Source: JAAELZ01 sp965223465
GTDB taxonomy: Bacteria; Pseudomonadota; Gammaproteobacteria; Arenicellales; Poriferihabitantaceae
NCBI GenBank assembly: GCA_965223465.1
Contig: OZ245025.1
Span: 744,001 to 808,000, forward strand
Length of the DNA: 64,000 nt
Reading direction: 5' to 3'
This document shows, piece after piece, positions 53,901 through 62,746 of this stretch. Position 1 is the stretch's first letter. Every line of letters begins with the position of its first letter. Under the pieces are notes generated by a model that worked only from the letters and a program-made list of their open reading frames with translations, did no database searches and was not told where the DNA came from. The position numbers were made by a program, and so were the translations under genes.

Positions 53901-53955
53901 CCATCTTTAGCCGGATTTATAACGCGCTCGCAAGCTTGAATCAAATCAGCGCGGT
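53901..53955 (-). promoter_or_regulatory. SAM-II riboswitch controlling metZ
   Basis: Read on the minus strand, the leader runs CCGCGCTGATTTGATT, CAAGCTTGCGAGCGCG, TTATAAATCC, GGCTAAAGATGG. It matches the known SAM-II (metX/SAM_alpha) aptamer almost position by position: the P1 arms CGCGCT and AGCGCG, the GATTT loop, TTGC, ATAAAT, and the pseudoknot strand GCTAAA. S-adenosylmethionine binding to this fold shuts methionine genes. A consensus promoter lies just upstream and a terminator just downstream, and the gene is a methionine enzyme. Confidence 0.9.
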
Positions 53956-53960
53956 AACTC

Positions 53961-53989
53961 CATTATGCTCACATAGCTCGACCTGTCAA
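53961..53989 (-). promoter_or_regulatory. sigma-70 promoter of metZ and its riboswitch
   Basis: On the minus strand a perfect TTGACA (53989-53984) is followed after 17 bases by ATAATG (53966-53961). Transcription would start a few bases before the SAM-II aptamer. The -35 box overlaps the last codons of maeB, so metZ is transcribed independently although packed directly behind maeB. Confidence 0.8.
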
Positions 53990-56301
53990 GTAGTGTCTTG
54001 ATTTTGCTTTACTTGCTTAGCCTGCTTTTTCGCTTGCATCTGGGCATCCACCACCGCAATTGCAGTCATATTGAACATGCGGCGTACCGTCGCCGAATTG
54101 GTGAGCACATGTATGGGATAGGCACAGCCCAGCATGATTGGGCCAACAGACGTCCCCCCACCTAATATTTTTAGCGTGTTATACGCAATATGCGCCGCAT
54201 CCCCCCGGGGCATAATCAGGGTATTCGCCTGGCCTTTAAGCAGGCTATCCGGCATGGCATAGCTACGAATATCTTCCGATAGCGCAGCGTCTGCATGCAT
54301 CTCACCATCAACCTCTAACTCAGGATCCAGTTGGTGAATGCGTTTCAACGCCGCTTTAAAATTGATCGACGATTGTGCATCCGGAATTGAGCCAAAATTT
54401 GAGCGAGAGAGCAAGGCGACTTTTGGCTTCACTCCAAAACGACGGACTGCATTCGCGACCGCCAGTGTCAGCTCAGTCAGTTCATCAGCAGAAGGAGCAG
54501 ACGTCACGTGCGTATCCGAAATGAAGAAAGTCCCGGTCGGCAGAAACAAAATCATCATTGATGCAAGCTGGTTAGCATCTGCGCTGAGTCCCGCGACGCG
54601 TCTTACCGAATTAAGGTGTCGGTCGAATGGGCCGACCGTACCGGTTATCATCGCGTCTGCGTAGCCCAGCCGCACCAGCACGGCCCCTAGTTTGGTGGGG
54701 CTTAGGGAGATAATATGCTTGGCCTGCGCAGGATTAATACCATCACGCCCTAATATACGGTGTAACTCCTTCCAGCAGGCTTTAAAATACGGGTTATCCA
54801 GTGGGTATATGATTTCAATATCCTGGTTAACATCGATCTTCAAGCCAAGCTTGTCGATCTGCATTTTGATCATATCCGGCCTACCCAGTAGGATAGGCTT
54901 GGCAAGTTTTAAATTGACAACCTGCTGCACGGTTTGCAAAGTAGTGCGACGTTCCCCATCTGCATAAATAACCCGCTTGGGATCTCTAATTGCTTGTTCG
55001 ACAACCGGTTTTAACAAGGAGCTGGAGCGATAGACAAAATTATTCAACTCGTTGGTATATTGTTCAAAATCTTCGATAGGACGTGTAGCGACGCCCGTAT
55101 CCATTGCCGCTTTGGCAACCGCAGGGGCGATTTCCAAGATCAAGCGTGGATCAAACGGTTTGGGAATTAAATTCTGTGGTCCAAAAGCCCCACTGGAGCC
55201 CCCGTAGGCCATATCTACCTCTTCTGTAGGGGGTCGTTTCGCCAGATTGGCAAGCGCATCGACCGCTGCAATTTTCATTTGTTCATTGATGGAGGTCGCG
55301 CCAGCATCCAACGCGCCGCGAAATAAATAAGGAAAGCAAAGTACATTATTTACCTGATTGGGATAATCCGAGCGCCCCGTTGCGATAATGGCATCAGGAC
55401 GAACCTCGAGCGCTAATTCAGGTAAAATTTCCGGTGTCGGATTAGCTAAGGCAAAGACCAGCGGGTCTGGTGCCATAGCGGCAAGATATTCCGGTTTCAG
55501 TATCCCGGCAATAGACAAGCCTAGAAACATATCTGCTCCGTCTATCGCTTCTTTAAGGGAACGCGCAGTCCGGTCTTTTGCGAATACAGCTTTATACTCA
55601 TCAAACTTTTTTTCGCGACCTTCATAAATAACCCCGACACTATCAAGAATAGTGATATTTTTGGTCTGCGCCCCCATTGAAACAAGTAAATTAAGGCAAG
55701 CTAAGGAAGACGCACCCGCGCCTGACGCACAAATCTTAATTTGTGTAATGTCTTTGCCGTTCAAGAACAATGCGTTTCGGACCGCAGCGGCAACAATGAT
55801 TGCGGTACCGTGTTGATCGTCATGAAACACGGGAATATTCATTTGCTCGCGCAACGCAGCCTCAACGATAAAACAACCAGGTGCGGAGATATCCTCAAGG
55901 TTTATTCCGCCAAACGTTGGCTCTAAAGATTTAATAATTTCAATAAGTTTGTGTGGATCCTGTTCGTTAATCTCAATATCGAACACATCCACTCCGGCAA
56001 ACTTTTTAAACAATACAGCTTTACCTTCCATGACTGGCTTGGACGCCAACGGGCCTATATCGCCCAGCCCTAATACCGCTGTACCATCAGAAATTACCCC
56101 CACTAAATTGGCCCGTGCGGTAAGGGTCGCTGCTTCTCCAGGATTTTCCGCAATGGCTTCGCAAGCCGCCGCCACACCGGGCGAATACGCTAGGGATAAA
56201 TCACGTTGATTAAGTAAAGGCTTGGTCGCGGTAACTTCAAGTTTACCGTAAGGTTTGATACGGTGATACGCGAGCGCCTCTTCTGAGAAATCTTCTGGCA
56301 T
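53986..56301 (-). CDS. maeB: NADP-dependent malic enzyme with phosphotransacetylase-like domain
   Basis: Oxidative decarboxylation of malate to pyruvate. The malic enzyme half (1-430) has LSLAYSPGVAAACEAI, GKAVLFKKFAGVDVFDIEI and the dinucleotide site ICASGAGASSLACLNLL. The C-terminal 330 residues form a phosphotransacetylase-like domain (YADGERRTTLQTVQQVV, SLLKGQANTLIMPRGDAAH), which in MaeB is regulatory rather than catalytic. At 771 residues it is close to E. coli MaeB (759). It lies 12 bases behind purA and probably shares its transcript. Confidence 0.95.
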   Translation of the reverse strand: MPEDFSEEALAYHRIKPYGKLEVTATKPLLNQRDLSLAYSPGVAAACEAIAENPGEAATLTARANLVGVISDGTAVLGLGDIGPLASKPVMEGKAVLFKKFAGVDVFDIEINEQDPHKLIEIIKSLEPTFGGINLEDISAPGCFIVEAALREQMNIPVFHDDQHGTAIIVAAAVRNALFLNGKDITQIKICASGAGASSLACLNLLVSMGAQTKNITILDSVGVIYEGREKKFDEYKAVFAKDRTARSLKEAIDGADMFLGLSIAGILKPEYLAAMAPDPLVFALANPTPEILPELALEVRPDAIIATGRSDYPNQVNNVLCFPYLFRGALDAGATSINEQMKIAAVDALANLAKRPPTEEVDMAYGGSSGAFGPQNLIPKPFDPRLILEIAPAVAKAAMDTGVATRPIEDFEQYTNELNNFVYRSSSLLKPVVEQAIRDPKRVIYADGERRTTLQTVQQVVNLKLAKPILLGRPDMIKMQIDKLGLKIDVNQDIEIIYPLDNPYFKACWKELHRILGRDGINPAQAKHIISLSPTKLGAVLVRLGYADAMITGTVGPFDRHLNSVRRVAGLSADANQLASMMILFLPTGTFFISDTHVTSAPSADELTELTLAVANAVRRFGVKPKVALLSRSNFGSIPDAQSSINFKAALKRIHQLDPELEVDGEMHADAALSEDIRSYAMPDSLLKGQANTLIMPRGDAAHIAYNTLKILGGGTSVGPIMLGCAYPIHVLTNSATVRRMFNMTAIAVVDAQMQAKKQAKQVKQNQDTT

Positions 56302-56313
56302 GGTGGCTATATA

Positions 56314-57603
56314 TCAGGCAAATGGGTGTTTCTGGACAATAGTATCATCTCGCTCGGCGCTGGTTGAGACAATATCGATATCAACACCGAGCAAATCTTG
56401 TATACGCTCAAGATAGGCCTTGGCATTTGCTGGTAGTTCCGACATGTTACGCGCCCCTATTGTGGTATCGGACCAACCAGGTAAAGTTTCATAAACCGGT
56501 TCACAACGCGCAAATTCATCTGCACCATAGGGTGGCCGATTAATCATATTTCCATCGAGTTTATACTGGGTACAAATTTTTAATTCATCCAGGCCATCCA
56601 ATACATCAAGTTTGGTGACGCAAAGTGTGGTGAAACTATTCACATCGCACGAGCGCTTCAGAGCGACAGCATCCAGCCAACCGCAGCGCCTGGGGCGTCC
56701 TGTGGTGGCACCAAATTCATGCCCTTTTTTGCCCAGATATTCACCCACCCGATCAAATAATTCTGTTGGAAACGGCCCAGAACCCACCCGCGTGGTGTAT
56801 GCTTTTACAATACCCAACACCGCATCAATGTGTTTTGGCCCAATGCCCGTACCGCTGGCAGCGGCGGCGGCAGTGGTGTTTGAAGAGGTAACATAAGGGT
56901 AAGTACCGTGATCAATATCAAGTAGCATGCCCTGTGCGCCTTCGAACATAACTGATTTGCCTGCAGTCCGTAAATCTGCGAGCTTGCCCGCGACATCACC
57001 TACCATGCTTTTAATCTTTTCAGCGAGCCCCAGCGTATCTTCCAGGGTTTGCTGGTAATCAACCACCTCAGAGTTGAAAAAATGCTGAAGAGCATGGTTG
57101 TGATAGTTCATTACAACTTTAAGCTTGTCAGCAAAATCATCCTGATATAAATCTTGAATGCGAATACCGCGACGCGAAACCTTATCTTCGTAGGCCGGCC
57201 CTATTCCACGCCCAGTCGTACCTATCGCCTTCTTACCAAGGGCTTTTTCACGCGCCATATCCAAGGCAATATGGTAAGGCATAATCACAGGGCAAGCCGG
57301 ACTGATCATGAGCCTGTCACGAATCGCAATGCCCCGCGCTTCGAGCGCATCAACTTCCTTTATCAGCTGTTCAGGGCTAAGCACCACACCGTTACCAATC
57401 AAACAATCCACTCCGGCACGCATGGCACCTGAAGGAATCAAATGAAGCACGGTTTTCTCGCCATTGATGACAAGTGTGTGGCCAGCATTATGACCACCTT
57501 GAAAACGCGCGACCGCGTCAGCATCAGAAGTCAACAGATCAACTATTTTGCCTTTGCCTTCATCGCCCCATTGGGTGCCGACCAGGACTACATTTTTTCC
57601 CAT
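56314..57603 (-). CDS. purA: adenylosuccinate synthetase
   Basis: Joins IMP and aspartate with GTP in AMP synthesis. The GTP-binding start VVLVGTQWGDEGKGKIVDLL, the GGHNAGHTLV motif, and the GTTGRGIGPAYEDK, VTSSNTT and TGRPRRCGWLD segments are all present, and the 429 residues match the family length (432 in E. coli). It lies downstream of hflK-hflC-DUF2065, the order conserved in many gammaproteobacteria, and precedes maeB. Confidence 0.97.
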   Translation of the reverse strand: MGKNVVLVGTQWGDEGKGKIVDLLTSDADAVARFQGGHNAGHTLVINGEKTVLHLIPSGAMRAGVDCLIGNGVVLSPEQLIKEVDALEARGIAIRDRLMISPACPVIMPYHIALDMAREKALGKKAIGTTGRGIGPAYEDKVSRRGIRIQDLYQDDFADKLKVVMNYHNHALQHFFNSEVVDYQQTLEDTLGLAEKIKSMVGDVAGKLADLRTAGKSVMFEGAQGMLLDIDHGTYPYVTSSNTTAAAAASGTGIGPKHIDAVLGIVKAYTTRVGSGPFPTELFDRVGEYLGKKGHEFGATTGRPRRCGWLDAVALKRSCDVNSFTTLCVTKLDVLDGLDELKICTQYKLDGNMINRPPYGADEFARCEPVYETLPGWSDTTIGARNMSELPANAKAYLERIQDLLGVDIDIVSTSAERDDTIVQKHPFA

Positions 57604-57660
57604 AACTCTACTCTTATATGTGATTTAGTCGCACTCATGTCAGTCGTGCCACTGCTTGGT

Positions 57661-57849
57661 TCAGCGTGCCAGATACAACAATACCAAACCAATTGAAATT
57701 GAAACCGCGCCAATAGTTCTCAGCGTTGATGAAGGCATCTGAATGATTTGTGCTAGCATTTTTTTAAATGCGTCAGGAGACGCAAAAGACATCAAACCTT
57801 CAAACACCAGATATAAACCGAAAGCAGCAATAAAGGTACTCCAATCCAT
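57661..57849 (-). CDS. DUF2065 small membrane protein (YjeT-like)
   Basis: A 62-residue protein with two hydrophobic helices (about 4-22 and 42-60) and the DUF2065 pattern GLYLVFEGLMSFASPDAFKK. Members are usually encoded between hflC and purA, exactly as here. The function is unknown; the neighbourhood suggests a link to the HflKC membrane complex. Confidence 0.88.
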   Translation of the reverse strand: MDWSTFIAAFGLYLVFEGLMSFASPDAFKKMLAQIIQMPSSTLRTIGAVSISIGLVLLYLAR

Positions 57850-57910
57850 CAGGCGTGCGCGTTTTTATTAAGCGTTTATTTTACCGCCCAATTTATTGAA
57901 TAAGCTACTT

Positions 57911-58783
57911 TTAATTATCTGGAGCGGATTGTCTGAGATATTGCATAAATTCGGAATTTGGATCCACAATAAACAAATCCTGCTTGTTATTGAAGGTGTT
58001 TTTGTAGGCATCCAATGATTTATAGAATTTAAAAAATTCCTGGTCTTTATTAAACGCAGCTGCGTAAATCGCGGTTGCCTGAGCATCGCCTTCACCTTGA
58101 ATCTGTTCAGCTGTACGCCGTGCTTCGGCCAGCAGTATCTCGCGCTGCCTATCCGCATCGGCGCGAATTTTTTCCGCTTCTTCTTCACCTTGTGCGCGCA
58201 GTTCTTTGGCTACTCGCTCACGTTCTGCGCGCATCCTGCTATAAACCGTTTCGCTGATAGCTGGGTCTAAGTCGACCCGTTTGAGGCGTACATCTACAAT
58301 TTCAATCCCCAGACCTGCCGCTTCCTGATTTACCGCTTCACGCACGTTATTCATGATCAGAACACGATCACCCGAAACTACGTTTTTAACCGATCGTCTA
58401 CCGACTTCATCCCGTATTGCATCGTTGACCCGCTTGGATAAACGCGCGCGGGCCCGCTGTTTGGAACCACTGAGGCGTTCAAAATACTCACTCACATCAC
58501 CTATACGCCACTTTACATAGGAATCAACGATTAGGTTCTTTTTCTCCAGGGTTAAATAGCTTTGTGGTTCAGCATCCATGGTTTGAATGCGATCATCAAA
58601 TTTCTGTACGGTGTTGACGAAAGGCATTTTAAACTTGATACCTGGTTCAGTATCAGCACGAATGATTTCGCCAAAGCGAAACACCAGTGCTTGCTCGCGT
58701 TCATCGACTGTATAAATAGACATACTGACAATCGCGACAGCGATTAGTATCAGCAAGCCACCAAACATTTTTAGTGCTTTCAT
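57911..58783 (-). CDS. hflC: HflC protease modulator
   Basis: A 290-residue SPFH (band 7) protein with an N-terminal transmembrane helix (about 5-24) and the core YTVDEREQALVFRFGEI. The coiled-coil RAEREREV-type region (about 185-245) contains ERVAKELRAQGEEEAEKIRADADRQR. HflC with HflK encloses the FtsH protease at the membrane. It begins within the hflK stop (ATGA overlap), so the subunits are made in matched amounts. Confidence 0.95.
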   Translation of the reverse strand: MKALKMFGGLLILIAVAIVSMSIYTVDEREQALVFRFGEIIRADTEPGIKFKMPFVNTVQKFDDRIQTMDAEPQSYLTLEKKNLIVDSYVKWRIGDVSEYFERLSGSKQRARARLSKRVNDAIRDEVGRRSVKNVVSGDRVLIMNNVREAVNQEAAGLGIEIVDVRLKRVDLDPAISETVYSRMRAERERVAKELRAQGEEEAEKIRADADRQREILLAEARRTAEQIQGEGDAQATAIYAAAFNKDQEFFKFYKSLDAYKNTFNNKQDLFIVDPNSEFMQYLRQSAPDN

Positions 58784-60009
58784 CGTGTCGTGCTCCGATT
58801 AAAAGTTCGCCCCTGGTTATTGCTCGTGCTGCTACTAGATGTACCGCCAGTGGACCCTCTTACAGCGGGCGGTGGGGTAAAACTACCCGTATTCATACTG
58901 CCCCCTCGACTATTTTCGATCATTTTGTCGAGCGGCAAATACATCACACTATTACCGCCTTGCTGCTGATCAATTACCATTTTACTGGAACTACCCAATA
59001 CGTCTTGCATCGCATCGAGATACAAACGATCCCGCGTGACTTCTGGGGCTTTTTGATACTCCGTACGAACCTGATCAAAGCGCGACGCCTCACCTTCTGC
59101 AATTGCTATTACGCGGGCTTTATATGCTTCTGCTTCTTGGGTTACACGAGCAGCTTTACCCCGCGCCCTTGGAATGACATCGTTGGCATAGGCTTCTGCC
59201 AAGTTTTTCAAACGTTGCTCATCTTCTCGCGCCCGTACTGCGTCATCGAACGCATCTTTTACTTCGCCCGGAGGCTGCGCATCCTGCATTTCAACCGAAC
59301 GAACGTTAATACCCGTTTGGTATCGATCCAAAATTTGTTGTAGCAGTGTCTGGGTATCGCTGGCAATGACCGAACGACCTTCGGTAATGGCAAAATCCAT
59401 TGAATTCTTGCCAATAGTCTCGCGTACCGCACTTTCTGTTGCCTGACGTACAACCGTCTCGACATCGTCTGCAACATTAAACAGTAAATCCGTGGGTGAT
59501 TTAATATCGTATTGAACCGCAAATTGAATGCCAATGATATTTTCATCTTCGGTCAGCATTAAAGCTTCTTTCGGCACCAAGGTATTGCTTACCCCGCCAC
59601 GTGAACGAAAACCGACTTCTACTGTGTTTTCACGCGACGTATTAATTATGGTACGGGTTTCAATGGGAGAGGGGATATGCCAATGCAAACCCGCATCGGT
59701 AGTGCGCTTATATTTGCCGAGTCGCAGTTCTATACCCTGTTCACCCTGAGTGACGGTATAAAAACCACTCGCCAGCCAAAAGCCGAGTGCGACCAGGCCT
59801 ATTAAGAGAAACGCGCCCATGCTAATGCCGTTTGACCCAGTGCCGCTCGACTTATCGCCATCACTGCCCCCACGCTTTCCGCCGAATGACAAGCCCAACT
59901 TATCCTTGAGATCTTTAATGACCTTATCAAGATCGGGCGGACCTTGCTGATTTTTATTCTGACCCCACGGGTCTTTGTCTGAACCTGAACCAGGTTGATT
60001 CCAGGGCAT
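58780..60009 (-). CDS. hflK: HflK protease modulator
   Basis: A 409-residue SPFH protein. The N-terminus is rich in Gly, Pro, Asn and Lys (MPWNQPGSGSDKDPWGQ), as in other HflK proteins. One membrane helix (about 74-95) precedes the core FYTVTQGEQGIELRLGKYK. A coiled coil follows, and the C-terminal tail is rich in Ser, Thr and Asn. It pairs with HflC. No hfq or hflX lies upstream; trpF is the upstream neighbour instead. Confidence 0.95.
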   Translation of the reverse strand: MPWNQPGSGSDKDPWGQNKNQQGPPDLDKVIKDLKDKLGLSFGGKRGGSDGDKSSGTGSNGISMGAFLLIGLVALGFWLASGFYTVTQGEQGIELRLGKYKRTTDAGLHWHIPSPIETRTIINTSRENTVEVGFRSRGGVSNTLVPKEALMLTEDENIIGIQFAVQYDIKSPTDLLFNVADDVETVVRQATESAVRETIGKNSMDFAITEGRSVIASDTQTLLQQILDRYQTGINVRSVEMQDAQPPGEVKDAFDDAVRAREDEQRLKNLAEAYANDVIPRARGKAARVTQEAEAYKARVIAIAEGEASRFDQVRTEYQKAPEVTRDRLYLDAMQDVLGSSSKMVIDQQQGGNSVMYLPLDKMIENSRGGSMNTGSFTPPPAVRGSTGGTSSSSTSNNQGRTFNRSTTR

Positions 60010-60107
60010 GTTTACTCCTCTGACTAAATGATTTTCGGCGCGAATTTTATCACGAGCGAATGAATACTAACGAACGTATTATTAACATATAGGTTTGATT
60101 TTTACCT

Positions 60108-60764
60108 TCACAAGTCAAGATTCGATTTGATTTGCATGATTGTCCGCATTTTATCGTGGTCTTTCACGCCTGGAGCAGTCTCGATACCACTATTGATATC
60201 TAAATGCGTAATCCCCGTCTGTGACATGGCGCGCTTGATATTATCTGGTTTTAACCCGCCTGCTAACATTATCTCCGGCGCGGATTGATCGTGCTTCAAT
60301 TCGTCACCTAATATTGACCAATCGAAACTCCGGCCTGTGCCGCCCACTAACTTTTCATCATGGGTATCCAGTAGTAAGGCACTGGCACCACCATAAACCT
60401 GCAGGTATTGGGTTAGGCTGATGTCAGGCCTCATATGCACTGCTTTGATATAAGGGCGTCCAAATTGCTCACAGAATTCAGCTGATTCATTGCCATGAAA
60501 CTGAATGGCATGAATCGGAACCGCGCCCAGTATTTTATTCATTTCTTCTGGCTCAGGGTTTACCACAACCGCGACAATTGTGCATAAAGGGCTAACGATT
60601 GATGCTATTTCAAGCGCTTGCGACAGTGACACATTCCGCGCGCTACTCGGATAGAAAATCATGCCAATAGCGTCCGCACCTAAAGCTGAAGCCAAGGCTG
60701 CATCTTGAGGACGCGTCATGCCACAAAGCTTAACGCGTACCGCAGATTCAGGTGGTCTATTCAT
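60108..60764 (-). CDS. trpF: phosphoribosylanthranilate isomerase
   Basis: Third step of tryptophan synthesis, a TIM-barrel isomerase. The catalytic Cys is in VKLCGMTRPQDA, then ADAIGMIFYPSSARNVS, the catalytic Asp in LLLDTHDEKLVGGTGRSFDW, LAGGLKPDN and DINSGIETAPGVKDHDKM. The 218 residues fit the family. It is not part of a trp operon here; it lies 9 bases after truA, as in several gammaproteobacteria where truA precedes trpF. Confidence 0.95.
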   Translation of the reverse strand: MNRPPESAVRVKLCGMTRPQDAALASALGADAIGMIFYPSSARNVSLSQALEIASIVSPLCTIVAVVVNPEPEEMNKILGAVPIHAIQFHGNESAEFCEQFGRPYIKAVHMRPDISLTQYLQVYGGASALLLDTHDEKLVGGTGRSFDWSILGDELKHDQSAPEIMLAGGLKPDNIKRAMSQTGITHLDINSGIETAPGVKDHDKMRTIMQIKSNLDL

Positions 60765-60773
60765 ATCACAAGT

Positions 60774-61577
60774 TTACCAAAACTTGGGCGACATCATGCG
60801 CTCGGGCAAACCGAATTTTTTTGCATAGCTTGCCTGCACAAAATACAGTCCATTGGGTTTGGCCGTTATGCCGCCCTGTTTCCTGTCTCGGCTATCCAGT
60901 ACGGTTTTGGCCCAGCCCACTGCGCGCTCCTCAGCGCCAATTTTGAGCAGCACCCCCACGATATTGCGCACCATGTGTTGCAGGAAGCCGTCGCCGCATA
61001 TATCTAGCCATATCCAATCATCTTTTTGATCGAGTGTTAAAGTGTACAAAGTTTTTACCGGATCCTTGGATTGGCAGCCACTTGCGCGAAAAGCAGAAAA
61101 ATCGTGTTTACCTTCGAGCGTGTTTAAGGCTGCCTGCATTGCCTTAAGGTTGAGGTTGAGAGGATAGCAACTGACATAATCAGAAAATATTCCCAGCGGC
61201 ACCTTGCGCGTGTTGAGAATATAGCGATAGCGACGTGACTGCGCCGAAAAGCGCGCATGAAAATCATCAGGAACCGGGTTAATCCAGTGGATAGCAACCC
61301 CTTTTGGCAGTTTGGTATTGACCCCACGCAACCAGTTATAGTTGGAACGTTGTTTACCAGTTTCAAAATGAATTACCTGGCCCATAGCATGTACGCCTGT
61401 ATCGGTTCTGCCTGCCGTATACACCCTGATCGGTTCATCTGCCACATAGGCCAGCGCGGTTTCCACCACCTGCTGAACGCTGGGTGCGTGCGGCTGGATT
61501 TGCCAACCACAGAACTGGCTGCCGTCATATTCAACGATTGCGGCGTATTTCATGGGCTTTATGTATTGTTTCTTCAT
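60774..61577 (-). CDS. truA: tRNA pseudouridine(38-40) synthase
   Basis: Modifies positions 38-40 of tRNA anticodon arms. The start motif VEYDGSQFCGWQ, the catalytic Asp in YTAGRTDTGVHAMGQV, the RRYRYILNTR segment and the final DGFLQHMVRNIVGVLLKIG are all diagnostic. The start may be the ATG at 61577, whose GAGG is only a base or two away, or the ATG at 61553, nearer the family start. A strong terminator for the upstream fba gene ends 10 bases before the first start, so truA needs its own promoter. Confidence 0.94.
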   Translation of the reverse strand: MKKQYIKPMKYAAIVEYDGSQFCGWQIQPHAPSVQQVVETALAYVADEPIRVYTAGRTDTGVHAMGQVIHFETGKQRSNYNWLRGVNTKLPKGVAIHWINPVPDDFHARFSAQSRRYRYILNTRKVPLGIFSDYVSCYPLNLNLKAMQAALNTLEGKHDFSAFRASGCQSKDPVKTLYTLTLDQKDDWIWLDICGDGFLQHMVRNIVGVLLKIGAEERAVGWAKTVLDSRDRKQGGITAKPNGLYFVQASYAKKFGLPERMMSPKFW

Positions 61578-61587
61578 ACCTCACTAA

Positions 61588-61611
61588 AAAAGGCGGCTGC
61601 CGCCGCCTTTT
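61588..61611. terminator. intrinsic terminator after fba
   Basis: A ten-base-pair stem, AAAAGGCGGC/GCCGCCTTTT, with a four-base loop. On the minus strand it is followed by six T, so it ends fba transcription and separates fba from truA. Confidence 0.88.
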
Positions 61612-61633
61612 GCCACCGTACAATGGATTGAAC

Positions 61634-62698
61634 CTAGGTAACTTTGGGTTCAAGCTCGCCAGCAGCATAGCGTACAGCCATACGTTCGAGGTTAATCGGC
61701 TTTATTTTAGAGCCTTGACCTGCCGTATTAAAAGCCTCATAACGTTCAAGGCATATTTCTTTCATCGCATTGGTCGCTTGCTTTAAGTATTTACGTGGGT
61801 CAAAATCTGCTGGGTTATCGTGTAAATGGCGGCGAATTGCCCCCGTAGAGGCCATCCGTAAATCAGTGTCAATATTCACTTTACGCACACCGTTTTTAAT
61901 CCCCTCCGCGATTTCTTCCACTGGTACGCCGTAGGTTTCACCCATATCACCGCCATAAGTATTAATCGTCTTCAGCCAATCCTGCGGCACTGAGGAAGAG
62001 CCATGCATAACCAAATGCGTATTCGGAATACGCGCGTTGATTTCCTTAATGCGTTGAATCGAAAGAATATCTCCAGTCGGCGGGCGCGTGAATTTGTAGG
62101 CACCGTGTGACGTCCCAATCGCAATTGCCAAAGCGTCAACGCCGGTTTTCTTGACAAAATCTGCTGCCTCTTCAGGATCCGTTAACAACTGATCCATACT
62201 GAGCTTACCTTCTGCGCCAATGCCATCTTCTTCACCGGCTTCACCCGTTTCCAAAGAACCTAAACAGCCCAGCTCACCTTCGACTGAGACACCGCAGGCA
62301 TGCGCCATTTCTACCGCCTTTTGCGTCACATCTACATTGTACTCATAGCTAGAAGGAGTTTTACCATCGCTTTCAAGCGAGCCATCCATCATCACGGAGG
62401 AAAAACCCAGTTGTATAGACTGCTGGCAGACCGCGGGAGAAGTTCCGTGATCCTGGTGTACACATACTGGAATATCAGGGTACTGCTCGGTTGCTGCCGC
62501 AATTAAATGGCGCAAGAAGGGTGCGCCTGCGTATGCGCGTGCGCCGGCAGACGCCTGCACAATCACGGGAGAATCGGTTTGATCCGCTGCTTCCATGATT
62601 GCCTGCATTTGCTCCATATTATTGACGTTAAACGCCGGAATACCATAATCATGCTCTGCAGCATGATCGAGTAATTGCCTTAATGAGATAATAGCCAT
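61634..62698 (-). CDS. fba: class II fructose-bisphosphate aldolase
   Basis: Zinc-dependent aldolase of 354 residues. The start YGIPAFNVNNMEQ, the metal site VCVHQDHGTS, VEGELGCLGSLETGEAGEEDG and NIDTDLRMA are typical. The family form is the class IIB type (Calvin-cycle/glycolysis CbbA-like) rather than the shorter E. coli FbaA. It lies 48 bases downstream of pyk, in the usual glycolytic order, and ends at a strong terminator. Confidence 0.95.
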   Translation of the reverse strand: MAIISLRQLLDHAAEHDYGIPAFNVNNMEQMQAIMEAADQTDSPVIVQASAGARAYAGAPFLRHLIAAATEQYPDIPVCVHQDHGTSPAVCQQSIQLGFSSVMMDGSLESDGKTPSSYEYNVDVTQKAVEMAHACGVSVEGELGCLGSLETGEAGEEDGIGAEGKLSMDQLLTDPEEAADFVKKTGVDALAIAIGTSHGAYKFTRPPTGDILSIQRIKEINARIPNTHLVMHGSSSVPQDWLKTINTYGGDMGETYGVPVEEIAEGIKNGVRKVNIDTDLRMASTGAIRRHLHDNPADFDPRKYLKQATNAMKEICLERYEAFNTAGQGSKIKPINLERMAVRYAAGELEPKVT

Positions 62699-62746
62699 TT
62701 ATGTTTCCTCGACTTTATATAAAAATTTCTAACTCGCACTAAACGA

